DNA of 33,080 bases from Pseudomonadota bacterium (GTDB taxonomy: Bacteria; Pseudomonadota; Gammaproteobacteria; Steroidobacterales; Steroidobacteraceae): assembly GCA_021792815.1 (NCBI GenBank), contig JAJYTX010000004.1, forward strand, positions 1 through 33,080, written 5' to 3'. Numbering within the stretch: the stretch's first letter is position 1; each line of letters starts with the position of its first letter. The position numbers and the translations under genes are program-made. Below the pieces are notes generated by a model. The model was not told the DNA's origin. It was given only the letters and a program-made list of their open reading frames with translations, and did no database searches. This document shows, one piece after another, positions 22,587 through 31,540 of this stretch.

Positions 22587-24295
22587 TGCTCCGGGTGGTG
22601 CGCCGGGAGGGGGGCGGGGATGCGGATCTCGGCGCGGGACTGCATCCGGTGCTGCGGCGGGTGTATCTGGGCCGGGGCGTGCGCTCGGCGGCCGACCTCG
22701 ACACCTCGCTCGGGCGGCTCGCGCCGGTGGGAACGCTCGAGGGCGTCGGCGCCGCGGTCGAGCTGTTGCTGGCGCACCGCCTCGATGGCCGCATCCTCGT
22801 GGTCGGCGATTTCGATGCCGACGGCGCCACCAGCACCGCCCTGATGATGCGCGCCCTCGGGGCTTGGGGATTTCCCGTCGACTTCCTCGTTCCCAACCGG
22901 TTCCAGTTCGGCTACGGCCTCACCCCCGAGATCGTACGACATGCCGCGAGCCGCGCCCCCACGCTCATCGTGACCGTGGACAATGGCATCTCGAGCGCAG
23001 CCGGGGTGGCCGAGGCGCGCTCGCTCGGCATCGACGTGCTGATCACCGATCATCATCTGCCCGCAGCCGCGCTGCCCCACGCGCAGGTCATCGTCAATCC
23101 CAACCTGCCGGGCAGCGGGTTCGCGAGCCGCGCCCTCGCCGGGGTGGGAGTGGCGTTCTACGTCCTGGCGGCGTTGAAACGGCGCCTGGACGAGTCGGGG
23201 CTTTCCCCGCCCGGCGATGCGGGCGTCGCGCAATACCTGGATCTGGTCGCGCTCGGCACCGTGGCGGACCTGGTGCCGCTCGATGCCAACAATCGCGTGC
23301 TCGTCTCGCAGGGCCTGAAGCGGATCCGCGCGGGCCGCTGTGCGCCCGGCATCCGCGCCCTGCTGAGCCTGGCGGAGCGGCCGCTCGAGAGCGTCACCAG
23401 CGCGGATCTCGCCTTCGCGGTCGCTCCGCGGCTGAACGCGGCCGGGCGTCTGGATGACATGACGATCGGCATTCAGTGTCTGCTGGCGGACCGTCAGGCG
23501 CCGGCGCTCGCCGCGCGGCTCGATGAGCTCAATCGCGAGCGGCGGGCCATCGAGGCGAAGATGCAGCTGACGGCGCTCGCGGCGGTGCGCGTGCTGCGCG
23601 ATCCGGATCCCCGAGCCACCCGGCGCAGCGGGGTGTGCTTGTTCGACGAAAGTTGGCACCAAGGGGTGGTGGGCCTGGTGGCGAGTCGCATCAAGGAGCG
23701 CCTGCGCCGGCCGGTCATCGCCTTCGCGCTCGCCGCCGACGGTCATCTGCGCGGCTCGGCGCGCTCGGTGCCCGGCGTTCATATCCGCGACGTGCTGGCC
23801 GGGCTCGATGCGCGCCATCCCGAGCTGATCGATCGGTTCGGCGGGCACGCCATGGCTGCCGGTCTGACCTTGGAGCGCTCGAGGCTGGACGTGTTCGCAA
23901 CACTCTTCGATGAAGCGGTGGCCGTTGCGTCCAATGCCTGTACGCTTGCCGATGCCGTGGAAACGGACGGTGAGCTCGACGTCGAAGAGATTGCCCTGGA
24001 GACTGCGCACGCGCTGCGCGCCGGAGGACCGTGGGGTCAGGCGTTTCCCGAACCGTGCTTTGATGGCGTATTCACCATACGCAGTGCTCGCGTGGTCGGC
24101 GGGCGGCATCTGAAGATGTGGGTGGAGGCCTCCCCGGGCCGGACGTTCGATGCGATCGCGTTCGGTGTCATCGAGGACGAAGCCTCGTTCACGCTCCCTC
24201 AAGGTTCCCGGCGGCTGGTCTACCGCCTGGACGTGAACGAGTACCAGGGCGAGCGCCGCCTGCAGCTGCTGGTCGATCACATCCTGCCGGCGTAG
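22583..24295 (+). CDS. recJ: Single-stranded-DNA-specific exonuclease RecJ
   Basis: 5'-3' single-strand exonuclease of recombination, mismatch and base-excision repair. 570 residues (577 in E. coli). DHH-family motifs in order: VVGDFDADGATSTALMMRAL (motif I), TVDNGISS (II), VLITDHHLPAAALP (III), and GVGVAFYVLAAL with DLVALGTVADLVPL (IV). The DHHA1 region has SWHQGVVGLVASRIKERLRRPVIAFAL and FGGHAMAAGLTL. The C-terminal OB-like part ends in GERRLQLLVDHI. ATG 22583 overlaps the previous stop, with GGAGG about 8 nt upstream (from 22570). In E. coli, and as far as remembered in Xanthomonas, prfB and lysS follow closely. Here 4.5 kb intervenes. Confidence 0.96.
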   Translation: MMLRVVRREGGGDADLGAGLHPVLRRVYLGRGVRSAADLDTSLGRLAPVGTLEGVGAAVELLLAHRLDGRILVVGDFDADGATSTALMMRALGAWGFPVDFLVPNRFQFGYGLTPEIVRHAASRAPTLIVTVDNGISSAAGVAEARSLGIDVLITDHHLPAAALPHAQVIVNPNLPGSGFASRALAGVGVAFYVLAALKRRLDESGLSPPGDAGVAQYLDLVALGTVADLVPLDANNRVLVSQGLKRIRAGRCAPGIRALLSLAERPLESVTSADLAFAVAPRLNAAGRLDDMTIGIQCLLADRQAPALAARLDELNRERRAIEAKMQLTALAAVRVLRDPDPRATRRSGVCLFDESWHQGVVGLVASRIKERLRRPVIAFALAADGHLRGSARSVPGVHIRDVLAGLDARHPELIDRFGGHAMAAGLTLERSRLDVFATLFDEAVAVASNACTLADAVETDGELDVEEIALETAHALRAGGPWGQAFPEPCFDGVFTIRSARVVGGRHLKMWVEASPGRTFDAIAFGVIEDEASFTLPQGSRRLVYRLDVNEYQGERRLQLLVDHILPA

Positions 24296-24349
24296 CCTTG
24301 CGCCCGCGCGGATGGCCGTGCACGAGCGGCCCGCTTCGGGGGTGGGCCT

Positions 24350-24369
24350 GCCGTGCCCTGGGGCACGGC
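24350..24369 (+). terminator. Strong hairpin downstream of recJ
   Basis: GCCGTGCCC (24350-24358), TG, GGGCACGGC (24361-24369): a perfect 9-bp stem 55 nt after the recJ stop. No T tract follows. Its place between convergent genes suggests transcription termination or RNA 3'-end protection. Confidence 0.45.
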
Positions 24370-24434
24370 GATGCCCTCCGGGGCGCCGTCTCGGGAATCC
24401 TGCGCCGCGGGCCGGTTCGGTCCACGATGCATCG

Positions 24435-24463
24435 GGCGGGCGTGCGCAGGGCGCACGCCCGCC
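24435..24463 (-). terminator. Very strong hairpin between recJ and the UrcA-family gene
   Basis: GGCGGGCGTGCGC (24435-24447), loop AGG, GCGCACGCCCGCC (24451-24463): a perfect 13-bp GC-rich stem, 17 nt past the stop of the minus-strand gene. It would form in transcripts from either side and may end both. No T run on either side makes a classical intrinsic terminator uncertain. Confidence 0.5.
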
Positions 24464-24479
24464 GCGCAGCGTGTCTGAC

Positions 24480-24836
24480 TCAGCGCCGGCCCTTGCGCAG
24501 CGCTTCCATGGAGGAGAGCCGGGAATCGCCGATCCGGCGCACGGCGTCATCCACCGCTTTCCGCCGGCATTGGCGCACCAGGTGCTCCTCGGCGAGGGCG
24601 CTGAGGCCTCCCTCGATGTAGGGCGGGCAGACGGCTCTCGCGGCGCGTACGATGCGCTGATAGAGCGACTCGACGCCCTGCGCGCTGCTCAGGGCCGCAC
24701 GGGTGTACGTGAGCGCACGGTAGGGCGCGCGATCCCCGGCCGATGCGGTCGCAACCGCTGCCAGGGCAACCACCGCGATGGAACATGCCAGGCCGACCCG
24801 AGCGCTGGCGTGCACCGTGTCATTTCGTTTTGGCAT
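24480..24836 (-). CDS. UrcA family protein, secreted
   Basis: 118 residues. The N-terminal signal peptide has a basic start (MPKRNDTVHASARVG), a hydrophobic core (LACSIAVVALAAVATASA) and cleavage near ASA-GD. The remainder fits the UrcA family: LTYTRAALSSAQGVESLYQRIVRAARAVC, a second Cys in HLVRQCRRKAVDDAV (the two Cys probably form a disulfide) and a final helix. UrcA proteins are small periplasmic proteins of unknown function, common in Caulobacterales, Sphingomonadales and some xanthomonad-like bacteria. It is divergent from the first LuxR-type gene across 182 bp, so the two may share regulation. Confidence 0.7.
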   Translation of the reverse strand: MPKRNDTVHASARVGLACSIAVVALAAVATASAGDRAPYRALTYTRAALSSAQGVESLYQRIVRAARAVCPPYIEGGLSALAEEHLVRQCRRKAVDDAVRRIGDSRLSSMEALRKGRR

Positions 24837-25018
24837 GACTTCATTACCTCATGGGCATGCGACGTCCGTGTCGGCTGGATGGATTCCGCGAGCGTCTCGC
24901 GAAGCGAAAAAGGCAACATCGAGCGGGGCGGAATTCTGCGCAACGCGTTGGCTCGATGCTAGGATGCAGATGCTTCCATCGCAGCGCCCGATCGAGGATC
25001 CCTGGTCCGCAGACACCG

Positions 25019-25804
25019 ATGGACCTGCCGCAACAACATCACATTCATGATCTGTGGGACGCGTTGGCGGATTTCGATGCCGCGCGCTCCGACGCGGCCC
25101 TGCTTTACCTCATGCAGCAGCTATGCGCGCTGGCGGGAGGGTGCAATGTCATATGGTTCGGCAGCGTGCGCCTCGACTCGACGCTGCCGGCGGATCCGGT
25201 CGGGGGTTGGCGGGTCCGCAGCGCGCGATTCCTGCATCAGTCACCGCTGCTCGAGCGTACCGCGGTCGAGCAGATGGACCTGCTGGAGATGGGTCCGGTG
25301 GACATCACGACCATCCGCAATGTCAAGGGCGCGGGCGTGTTCCGCGCCCATCGCCTGCGGGACCTGATCGATGAGGACTGGTTCGCGACCGAGTACTACG
25401 ACCTGTACTACAAGGCTCGTGGCCACGCCGATGCGGTCTGGGTCGCCTCGCCGGTGAACGAGGATGCGGAGTCGTGGTTCGGCGTGTTTCGCGGACCGCA
25501 AGCCGAGCCCTTCAGCGCATCGGACCGCGATGTCATCGCCTACGCGCTGCGCGGCATCAAATGGTTCCATCGCCAGACCATGCTCTCGCACGGGGCGCTC
25601 GTCGCGGCGGACGCCCTGACCGAGGCCGAGCGCAAGGTGCTGCACAAATTGCTGGCGGGGCTCTCGGAAAAGGAGATCGGCAAGGCAATTGAGCGCAGCT
25701 TTCATACGGTCCACGAATGCGTGACGTCCATTTTCCGCAAGTTCGGGGTCAACAATCGCGCGACGCTCATGGCGTTGTGGCTCGGACGGCCGCCACCTAA
25801 TTAG
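25019..25804 (+). CDS. LuxR-type HTH transcriptional regulator (first of three)
   Basis: 261 residues from ATG 25019. The C-terminal LuxR/FixJ-type helix-turn-helix covers about 197-255: LTEAERKVLHKLLAGLSEKEIGKAIERSFHTVHECVTSIF (given in part), then RKFGVNNRATLMALWL. The N-terminal about 190 residues are a probable sensing domain rich in aromatic residues (WFATEYYDLYYKARGHADAVWVASPV), not clearly an acyl-homoserine-lactone domain. An in-frame ATG at 24956 would add 21 residues; neither start has a ribosome site. It is not closely similar to the two following regulators outside the HTH. No luxI-type synthase is near, so it would be an orphan regulator. Its ligand and targets are unknown. Confidence 0.8.
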   Translation: MDLPQQHHIHDLWDALADFDAARSDAALLYLMQQLCALAGGCNVIWFGSVRLDSTLPADPVGGWRVRSARFLHQSPLLERTAVEQMDLLEMGPVDITTIRNVKGAGVFRAHRLRDLIDEDWFATEYYDLYYKARGHADAVWVASPVNEDAESWFGVFRGPQAEPFSASDRDVIAYALRGIKWFHRQTMLSHGALVAADALTEAERKVLHKLLAGLSEKEIGKAIERSFHTVHECVTSIFRKFGVNNRATLMALWLGRPPPN

Positions 25805-26124
25805 GGGGATGGACAACTCGGGCGCGTACCATAAAGTCGCGCTGTTGTGGTGATGTCAAAAACAGCGGCGGGGGTTGTGGAGGGATCCGCCTCGCGTGAT
25901 CGAGCGTTTGAACGGCGGGGCAAGATGCAAATGCATCCTCGCGCGCTCACGCCGCGCAGTGTAGCATTCGTTCCAATCCCTGCATTTTTCGGGGTGTGGG
26001 AGATAAGCCGTCCGTCTCTCCTGCACTCGACCAGAACGTGACTTTGCAGAAAGCGTGAGGCCCGGGCCTTCCATCGTCTCCGTCCGTTGACGGGGGCGGC
26101 GAGGCTCGCAGGGCAGGGGGAGGT
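25805..26124. other. 320-bp gap before the second LuxR-type gene
   Basis: No gene seen. It holds a 14-bp dyad, GATGCA-AA-TGCATC (25924-25937), a possible operator about 190 bp before the next start. The GATGC word also occurs three times just before the first regulator (24955-24975). An AT-richer patch surrounds TGCATTTTTCGGGG near 25981. Downstream, GGGGGAGG at 26117-26123 (with the preceding G run) is a strong ribosome site for the ATG at 26125. No convincing promoter pair was found. Confidence 0.5.
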
Positions 26125-27129
26125 ATGGGGTCCATTCTGAATATCGCGCGCGGGTTCTATCGTACGGCTCAGGACGCGTCCGCGGACGTTTTTGAAGACG
26201 TTGCTCTGGCGGCGCTTGGCGAGCAGGTCCGCTTCGGATCCGCTCTCTGGTTCCGAGGCGGCTTCGACAGCGGGCGGTTTCAATTTCACCGCATGCACGG
26301 GTACCGGTTGCCGCCGGCGGCGGTGCAGCAGCTCATCTCGATCAGCAGGCAATTCCCGCAGCCCATCGCAACGAGCGCCGCTTCGCCGGGCGTCGCGCAC
26401 GTGTTTCACGCGGGGATCGCCTATTCCAGGCCGACCTGTGAGCCGGCGCTCGAGTGTGTTCGCCGCTGGGGGCTCGAGCGGCAGATGGCGATCGCGGAGA
26501 TCGAGGACGGGGCGGCCGCGGGGGAGTGGCTGTCGCTGCATCGGGGCGAAGCCGATGCGCCGTTCGATCAGCGGGATCGCACGTTGCTCAGACTCCTGAT
26601 GCCGCACCTCTCCGAGGCTCGCGCGGTGAATCGCTCGCTGTGCCTGGCCCGGGCATCGAACGAGTCGGTCCTCGCCCCCGGCCAGCACCGGGCGCTGACG
26701 CTCCTCGATGGCACGGTGCTGCATTGCGGCAGCCAGGTCAACGACTACATCGCCCTCGGCTGGCCGGACTGGGACGGCGTTCGCCTGCCCATGCCGCTGC
26801 TGCAGAAGCTCATCTGCGAAGGCTCGATGAGCTTGCGGCAGCGCGGGGAGTCGATCAGCATGCGGCGGTTTTCCGACTCCCTGCTCATCACCGTCAAGAG
26901 TGTCCCGCTCGCCGCCCGGCTGACTCGCCGGGAGCATGAGGTCGTGCAGCACTTCGGCACCGGCCAGGGGTACAAGGAGATTGCGCGCCGGTGCGGGCTC
27001 TCGCCCGCCACGGTGCGCAACATCGTGCAACGCTCCTACCGCAAGCTCGGCATCAACAACAAGGCGCAGCTCGCGCGGCTCATCTCCCGAGCCGAAGAGG
27101 CCTCGCGCAGCCCCGGGGAGTGCGGCTGA
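26125..27129 (+). CDS. LuxR-type HTH transcriptional regulator (second; tandem paralog A)
   Basis: 334 residues from an ATG with a strong G-rich ribosome site. The C-terminal HTH (about 268-328) is [40 protein letters not shown] (given in part), followed by [20 protein letters not shown]. The N-terminal domain starts [41 protein letters not shown] (given in part), with RGGFDSGRFQFHRMHGYRLPP and EWLSLHRGEADAPFDQRDRTLLRLLMPHLSEA. The FDQRDRTLLRLLMPHL stretch resembles the end of GAF-like sensor domains. It is about 70% identical by eye, without gaps, to the product of 27649-28632. The C-terminus carries an extra EASRSPGECG. Ligand unknown. Confidence 0.85.
   Translation: MGSILNIARGFYRTAQDASADVFEDVALAALGEQVRFGSALWFRGGFDSGRFQFHRMHGYRLPPAAVQQLISISRQFPQPIATSAASPGVAHVFHAGIAYSRPTCEPALECVRRWGLERQMAIAEIEDGAAAGEWLSLHRGEADAPFDQRDRTLLRLLMPHLSEARAVNRSLCLARASNESVLAPGQHRALTLLDGTVLHCGSQVNDYIALGWPDWDGVRLPMPLLQKLICEGSMSLRQRGESISMRRFSDSLLITVKSVPLAARLTRREHEVVQHFGTGQGYKEIARRCGLSPATVRNIVQRSYRKLGINNKAQLARLISRAEEASRSPGECG
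26926..27089 (+). repeat. 164-bp HTH-coding block shared with 28450-28613, copy 1
   Basis: Identical to 28450-28613 (offset 1524 bp) apart from one base, A at 26959 versus G at 28483. Outside the block the two genes differ much more often. This fits recent gene conversion, or strong constraint also at silent sites. Confidence 0.9.
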
Positions 27130-27418
27130 GGCCCGTTCGCAAGGGCCCGGTGCGCCCGGGTGCGCGAGCGGGCTCGATCCCGCGCCCGGCGGCTCCCGCA
27201 CCCCCCGCTCCTCTATTATAGAAGCGCTGGCCAGGGGCTCCTGCCCCGCCACCGGCGGCGGGGCGACTCCGTGCGCCCGGGGCACCGGCTCGGGCCGCTC
27301 CCCTCGAGCGCGGCGGACATCGTCCCCGGGGAAACTCCTGAGGACCGCGTGCCGCCCGGTCTCACCGGCCCGGCGTGAGCCTCGACGCGACCGTTGTCCG
27401 GTGCAGCGTGACCGCAAG

Positions 27419-27432
27419 CCCCCCCCCCCCCC
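27419..27432 (+). repeat. C14 homopolymer tract upstream of the third LuxR-type gene
   Basis: Fourteen consecutive C residues, 216 bp before ATG 27649 and 8 bp before the dyad at 27441. Long mononucleotide runs slip during replication and in other bacteria switch promoters on and off. A role here is inference. Confidence 0.9.
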
Positions 27433-27440
27433 GGCGATGT

Positions 27441-27464
27441 GCGGAAAGTCAGTATGTTTTCCGC
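27441..27464. promoter_or_regulatory. 24-bp dyad, candidate regulator-binding site
   Basis: GCGGAAA (27441-27447), 10-bp spacer, TTTCCGC (27458-27464), perfect arms. Size and symmetry resemble operators of dimeric HTH regulators, 184 bp upstream of the third regulator gene. It could also form an RNA hairpin. Confidence 0.4.
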
Positions 27465-27648
27465 CATGGGGTGGCCTATGGTCACGATCATCAGGGATCT
27501 TTGGGAGCGCGGAAGAGGAAGCAACGGCCTGCTCCTTCGCCGAGGAGCGCTGCCTGCGCCGATCGGTGGGGCAGGAGGCCCGCATTCGTGAAATCGATTC
27601 CGTGGCTTGACCGGGCCGAGAAGGATCGCCGAGCGGGGATGGCAGAGT

Positions 27649-28632
27649 ATGCAATCCATACTGCAGATCGCAGGTCAGCTCTATCGCGCGGCCCAGGATG
27701 CCCCCGCGGAGGAGTTTGAAGACGTTGCTCTCGCGGCGCTCGGCTCGCTCGTGCCCTTTGGGTCCGCACTCTGGTTCCGGGGCGGATTCGCTCACGGACA
27801 GTTTCAATTCCATCACCTGCACGGGTATCGGCTGCCGCCCGCGGCGGTCCAACAGCTGGTCCCGATCAGCAGACAGTTCCCGCACGCCATCTCCACGAGC
27901 GTCGCCGCCCCCGGCGTCGCCCACGTGTTCGACGTGGCGGTCATTTTCGGCAAGCCCGAGTGTCGGCCGGCGCTCGAGTGTGCCCGCCGCTGGGGGCTCG
28001 AGCGCCAGTTGGCGATTGCCGAGATCGAGAGCGGGGCGAGCGCCGGGGAGTGGCTCTCGCTGCATCGCGCCGCCGCCGATTCGCCGTTCAACGAGCGGGA
28101 TCGGACGCTGCTCAGGGTGCTCGTACCGCATCTTTTCGGGGCTTGCTCGGTGAACCGCGCGCTGCTGGTGGCCGGGGCATCGAAGGGGCCATCCCTGCAC
28201 CCCGCACACCACCGGGCGCAGACACTCCTGGACGGCACCGTGCTTCACTGCGGCAACGAGGTGAGCGACTCGATCGCATGCGGATGGCCGCAGTGGGACG
28301 GCATTCGCCTGCCCTGGCCGCTGCTGCGCAAGCTCATCCGGGAAGGCTCGGTGAGCCTCGGGGAGCGGGGGGGCTCGATCAGCGCGCAGCGCTTCTGCGA
28401 CACCCTGGTGCTCACCGTGAAGAGCGCGTCGCTCGCCGATCGGTTGACGCGCCGGGAGCATGAGGTCGTGCAGCACTTCGGCGCCGGCCAGGGGTACAAG
28501 GAGATTGCGCGCCGGTGCGGGCTCTCGCCCGCCACGGTGCGCAACATCGTGCAACGCTCCTACCGCAAGCTCGGCATCAACAACAAGGCGCAGCTCGCGC
28601 GGCTCATCTCCCGCGCCGAAGGGGAGTCCTGA
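27649..28632 (+). CDS. LuxR-type HTH transcriptional regulator (third; tandem paralog B)
   Basis: 327 residues from ATG 27649, chosen because it aligns residue for residue with the start of paralog A ([18 protein letters not shown] against MGSILNIARGFYRTAQDA). A start 14 codons earlier at 27607 would add sequence with no counterpart. N-terminal sensor-like domain with [44 protein letters not shown] and [19 protein letters not shown]. The C-terminal LuxR HTH ([24 protein letters not shown] onward) differs from paralog A by a single residue up to ISRAE. The putative sensor halves have diverged while the DNA-binding halves have not, so both probably bind the same sites and respond differently. 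Confidence 0.85.
   Translation: MQSILQIAGQLYRAAQDAPAEEFEDVALAALGSLVPFGSALWFRGGFAHGQFQFHHLHGYRLPPAAVQQLVPISRQFPHAISTSVAAPGVAHVFDVAVIFGKPECRPALECARRWGLERQLAIAEIESGASAGEWLSLHRAAADSPFNERDRTLLRVLVPHLFGACSVNRALLVAGASKGPSLHPAHHRAQTLLDGTVLHCGNEVSDSIACGWPQWDGIRLPWPLLRKLIREGSVSLGERGGSISAQRFCDTLVLTVKSASLADRLTRREHEVVQHFGAGQGYKEIARRCGLSPATVRNIVQRSYRKLGINNKAQLARLISRAEGES
28450..28613 (+). repeat. 164-bp HTH-coding block shared with 26926-27089, copy 2
   Basis: Partner of the block at 26926-27089, with one mismatch at 28483. It covers the HTH coding region nearly to the gene end. Confidence 0.9.
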
Positions 28633-28650
28633 GCCGCTCCGGGCGGGGAC

Positions 28651-28679
28651 GGGGGCGCCGCGCAACGAGGTCCGCCCCC
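28651..28679 (+). terminator. Possible hairpin after the third LuxR-type gene
   Basis: GGGGGCG (28651-28657) and CGCCCCC (28673-28679) can pair across a 15-nt loop, 19 nt after the stop. No T tract follows, so this is a weak candidate for separating the regulator from prfB. Confidence 0.25.
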
Positions 28680-28795
28680 GGGGGATCCGGCCTGCGCTGG
28701 CAAATGGCGGCCGGGCGGTGCGATGAAGTGGAAAATCGCTTCCGGGACCATTACGATGACCGGCTCACTTCACCACAGATTCGGCCGCACCCGCG

Positions 28796-29891
28796 ATGGA
28801 AGTCAATCCGCTCAAGCGCCAGCTCAAAGACCTCGAGGAACGCATCGCTTCCCTACGGGGGTTTCTTTGAGTACGACCAAAAGAAAGAGCGCCTGGAGGA
28901 GGTCTCCCGGGAGCTGGAAGATCCCGCCATCTGGTCGAAGCCCGACCGCGCGCAGGAGCTCGGGCGCGAGCGCGCTCGTCTGAGCGCCGAGGTCGCAGAC
29001 CTCGAGCGCACCACCAAGGGCATCCTCGATGCCGGCGAGCTGCTCGAGCTCGCCGAGAGCGAGGGCGAGGCATCGGCGGTTCAGGATATCGAACAGGACG
29101 CCGGGCGGCTCGAGGCGCAGGTGCGGCGCCTGGAGCTCAAGCGCATGTTCCGGGGCGAGATGGACTCGCACGGCGCCTTTCTCGATATCCAGGCCGGCGC
29201 CGGCGGCACCGAGGCTCAGGACTGGGCGCAGATGCTGCTGCGAATGTACCTGCGGTGGGGCGCGGCGCGCGGCTTCGCGTGCGAGGTGATCGATTCCAGC
29301 CCGGGGGAGGTGGCCGGGGTGAAGAGCGCGACCATCGAGGTGAAGGGCGAATACGCCTACGGGTGGCTGCGCACCGAGACCGGCGTGCACCGCCTGGTGC
29401 GCAAGTCCCCGTTCGATTCGGGCAACCGCCGGCACACTTCCTTCGCCTCGGTGTTCGTCTCCGCGCAGATCGACGATGACATCGAGATCGACATCAATCC
29501 GGCGGATCTGAAGACCGACGTGTACCGTTCCTCGGGCGCCGGCGGCCAGCACGTCAACAAGACCGAGTCCGCGGTGCGCATCACCCATCTGCCGACCGGC
29601 ATCGTGGCCGCCTGCCAGAACGAGCGCAGCCAGCACAAGAACCGCTCGACGGCCATGAAGATGCTGAAGGCGAAGCTCTACGAGCTCGAGGTGAACAAGC
29701 GCAACGCCGCCGCCAAAGTGCTCGAGGACTCCAAGTCCGATGTGAGCTGGGGCAACCAGATCCGCTCCTACGTGCTCGACCAGTCGCGTATCAAGGATCT
29801 GCGCACCGGGGTGGAGGTGGGCAACACCACCGCGGTGCTCGACGGCGATCTCGACCAGTTCCTGGAGGCTTCGCTCAAGGCGGGCCTATAG
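28796..29891 (+). CDS. prfB: Peptide chain release factor 2, with programmed +1 frameshift
   Basis: RF2 recognises UGA and UAA and triggers peptide release. The gene reads 28796-28867, skips T28868, and continues 28869-29891: 24 + 340 codons = 364 residues (365 in E. coli). The first frame, [20 protein letters not shown], then RGFL, runs into an in-frame TGA (28868-28870). After slippage on CTT-T the protein continues [19 protein letters not shown]. Visible motifs: the codon-recognition tripeptide SPF in [16 protein letters not shown] and the catalytic GGQ in [19 protein letters not shown], with Ser at the position of E. coli K-12 Thr246. The expected autoregulation by RF2 level is therefore retained. 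lysS follows. Confidence 0.97.
28856..28870 (+). promoter_or_regulatory. prfB +1 frameshift site
   Basis: CGG GGG TTT CTT TGA, followed by G. The internal Shine-Dalgarno-like CGGGGG lies 3 nt before the CTT slip codon and the TGA stop, the classical RF2 spacing. E. coli has AGGGGG-TAT-CTT-TGA-C, so this version keeps the slip codon and stop but has TTT for TAT and G after the stop. Confidence 0.95.
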
Positions 29892-29910
29892 GTGGATGAT
29901 CAGGCGGACC

Positions 29911-31431
<1,521 letters not shown>

Positions 31432-31494
31432 TGTTGTGCGCAGGCGCCACCCGGGGGCCGGGCTGCTCTTTGGCGCATCGGCGCCGCTGTCCGT

Positions 31495-31540
31495 ACGGGG
31501 CTCGCTCCCGCGAACCCGGTTGACTCCTGCGCGCCGCGCA
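31495..31540 (+). repeat. Palindromic intergenic element, copy C (before murI)
   Basis: Imperfect stem ACGGGGCTCGC (31495-31505), loop TCCC, GCGAACCCGGT (31510-31520), two mismatches. It runs into the module CCCGGT-N6-CTGCGCGCCGCGCA (31515-31540), and the last A is the first base of the murI ATG. The layout, length (46 versus 47 nt from ACGGGG to the last A) and position on the start codon match copy A before ftsB. Confidence 0.75.

Larger units (their letters stand above)
27130..27648. other. 519-bp gap between the tandem LuxR-type paralogs
   Basis: No gene seen; short open frames here have no recognisable protein features. In order: an AT-rich island TCTATTATAGA (27212-27222) that could be a -10 region; a hairpin GCCCCGCC-ACCGGC-GGCGGGGC (27243-27264) that may end the upstream transcript; a C14 tract (27419-27432); and a 24-bp dyad (27441-27464). 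The start of the next gene at 27649 has only a weak GGCAGAG site before it. Confidence 0.55.

Noticed and set aside
27375..27719. Short open frame of 114 codons between the paralogs
   Set aside because: Crosses the C14 tract and the dyad, has no family resemblance, and overlaps the real start of the third regulator in another frame.
25801..28665. Open frame of 954 codons on the minus strand across both LuxR-type paralogs
   Set aside because: Antisense artefact of high GC. It appears internally repeated only because the paralogs beneath it are duplicated.
24837..28795. Acyl-homoserine-lactone quorum-sensing locus with synthase
   Set aside because: Three LuxR-type HTH proteins are present, but no LuxI-like synthase on either strand and no clear autoinducer-binding domain.
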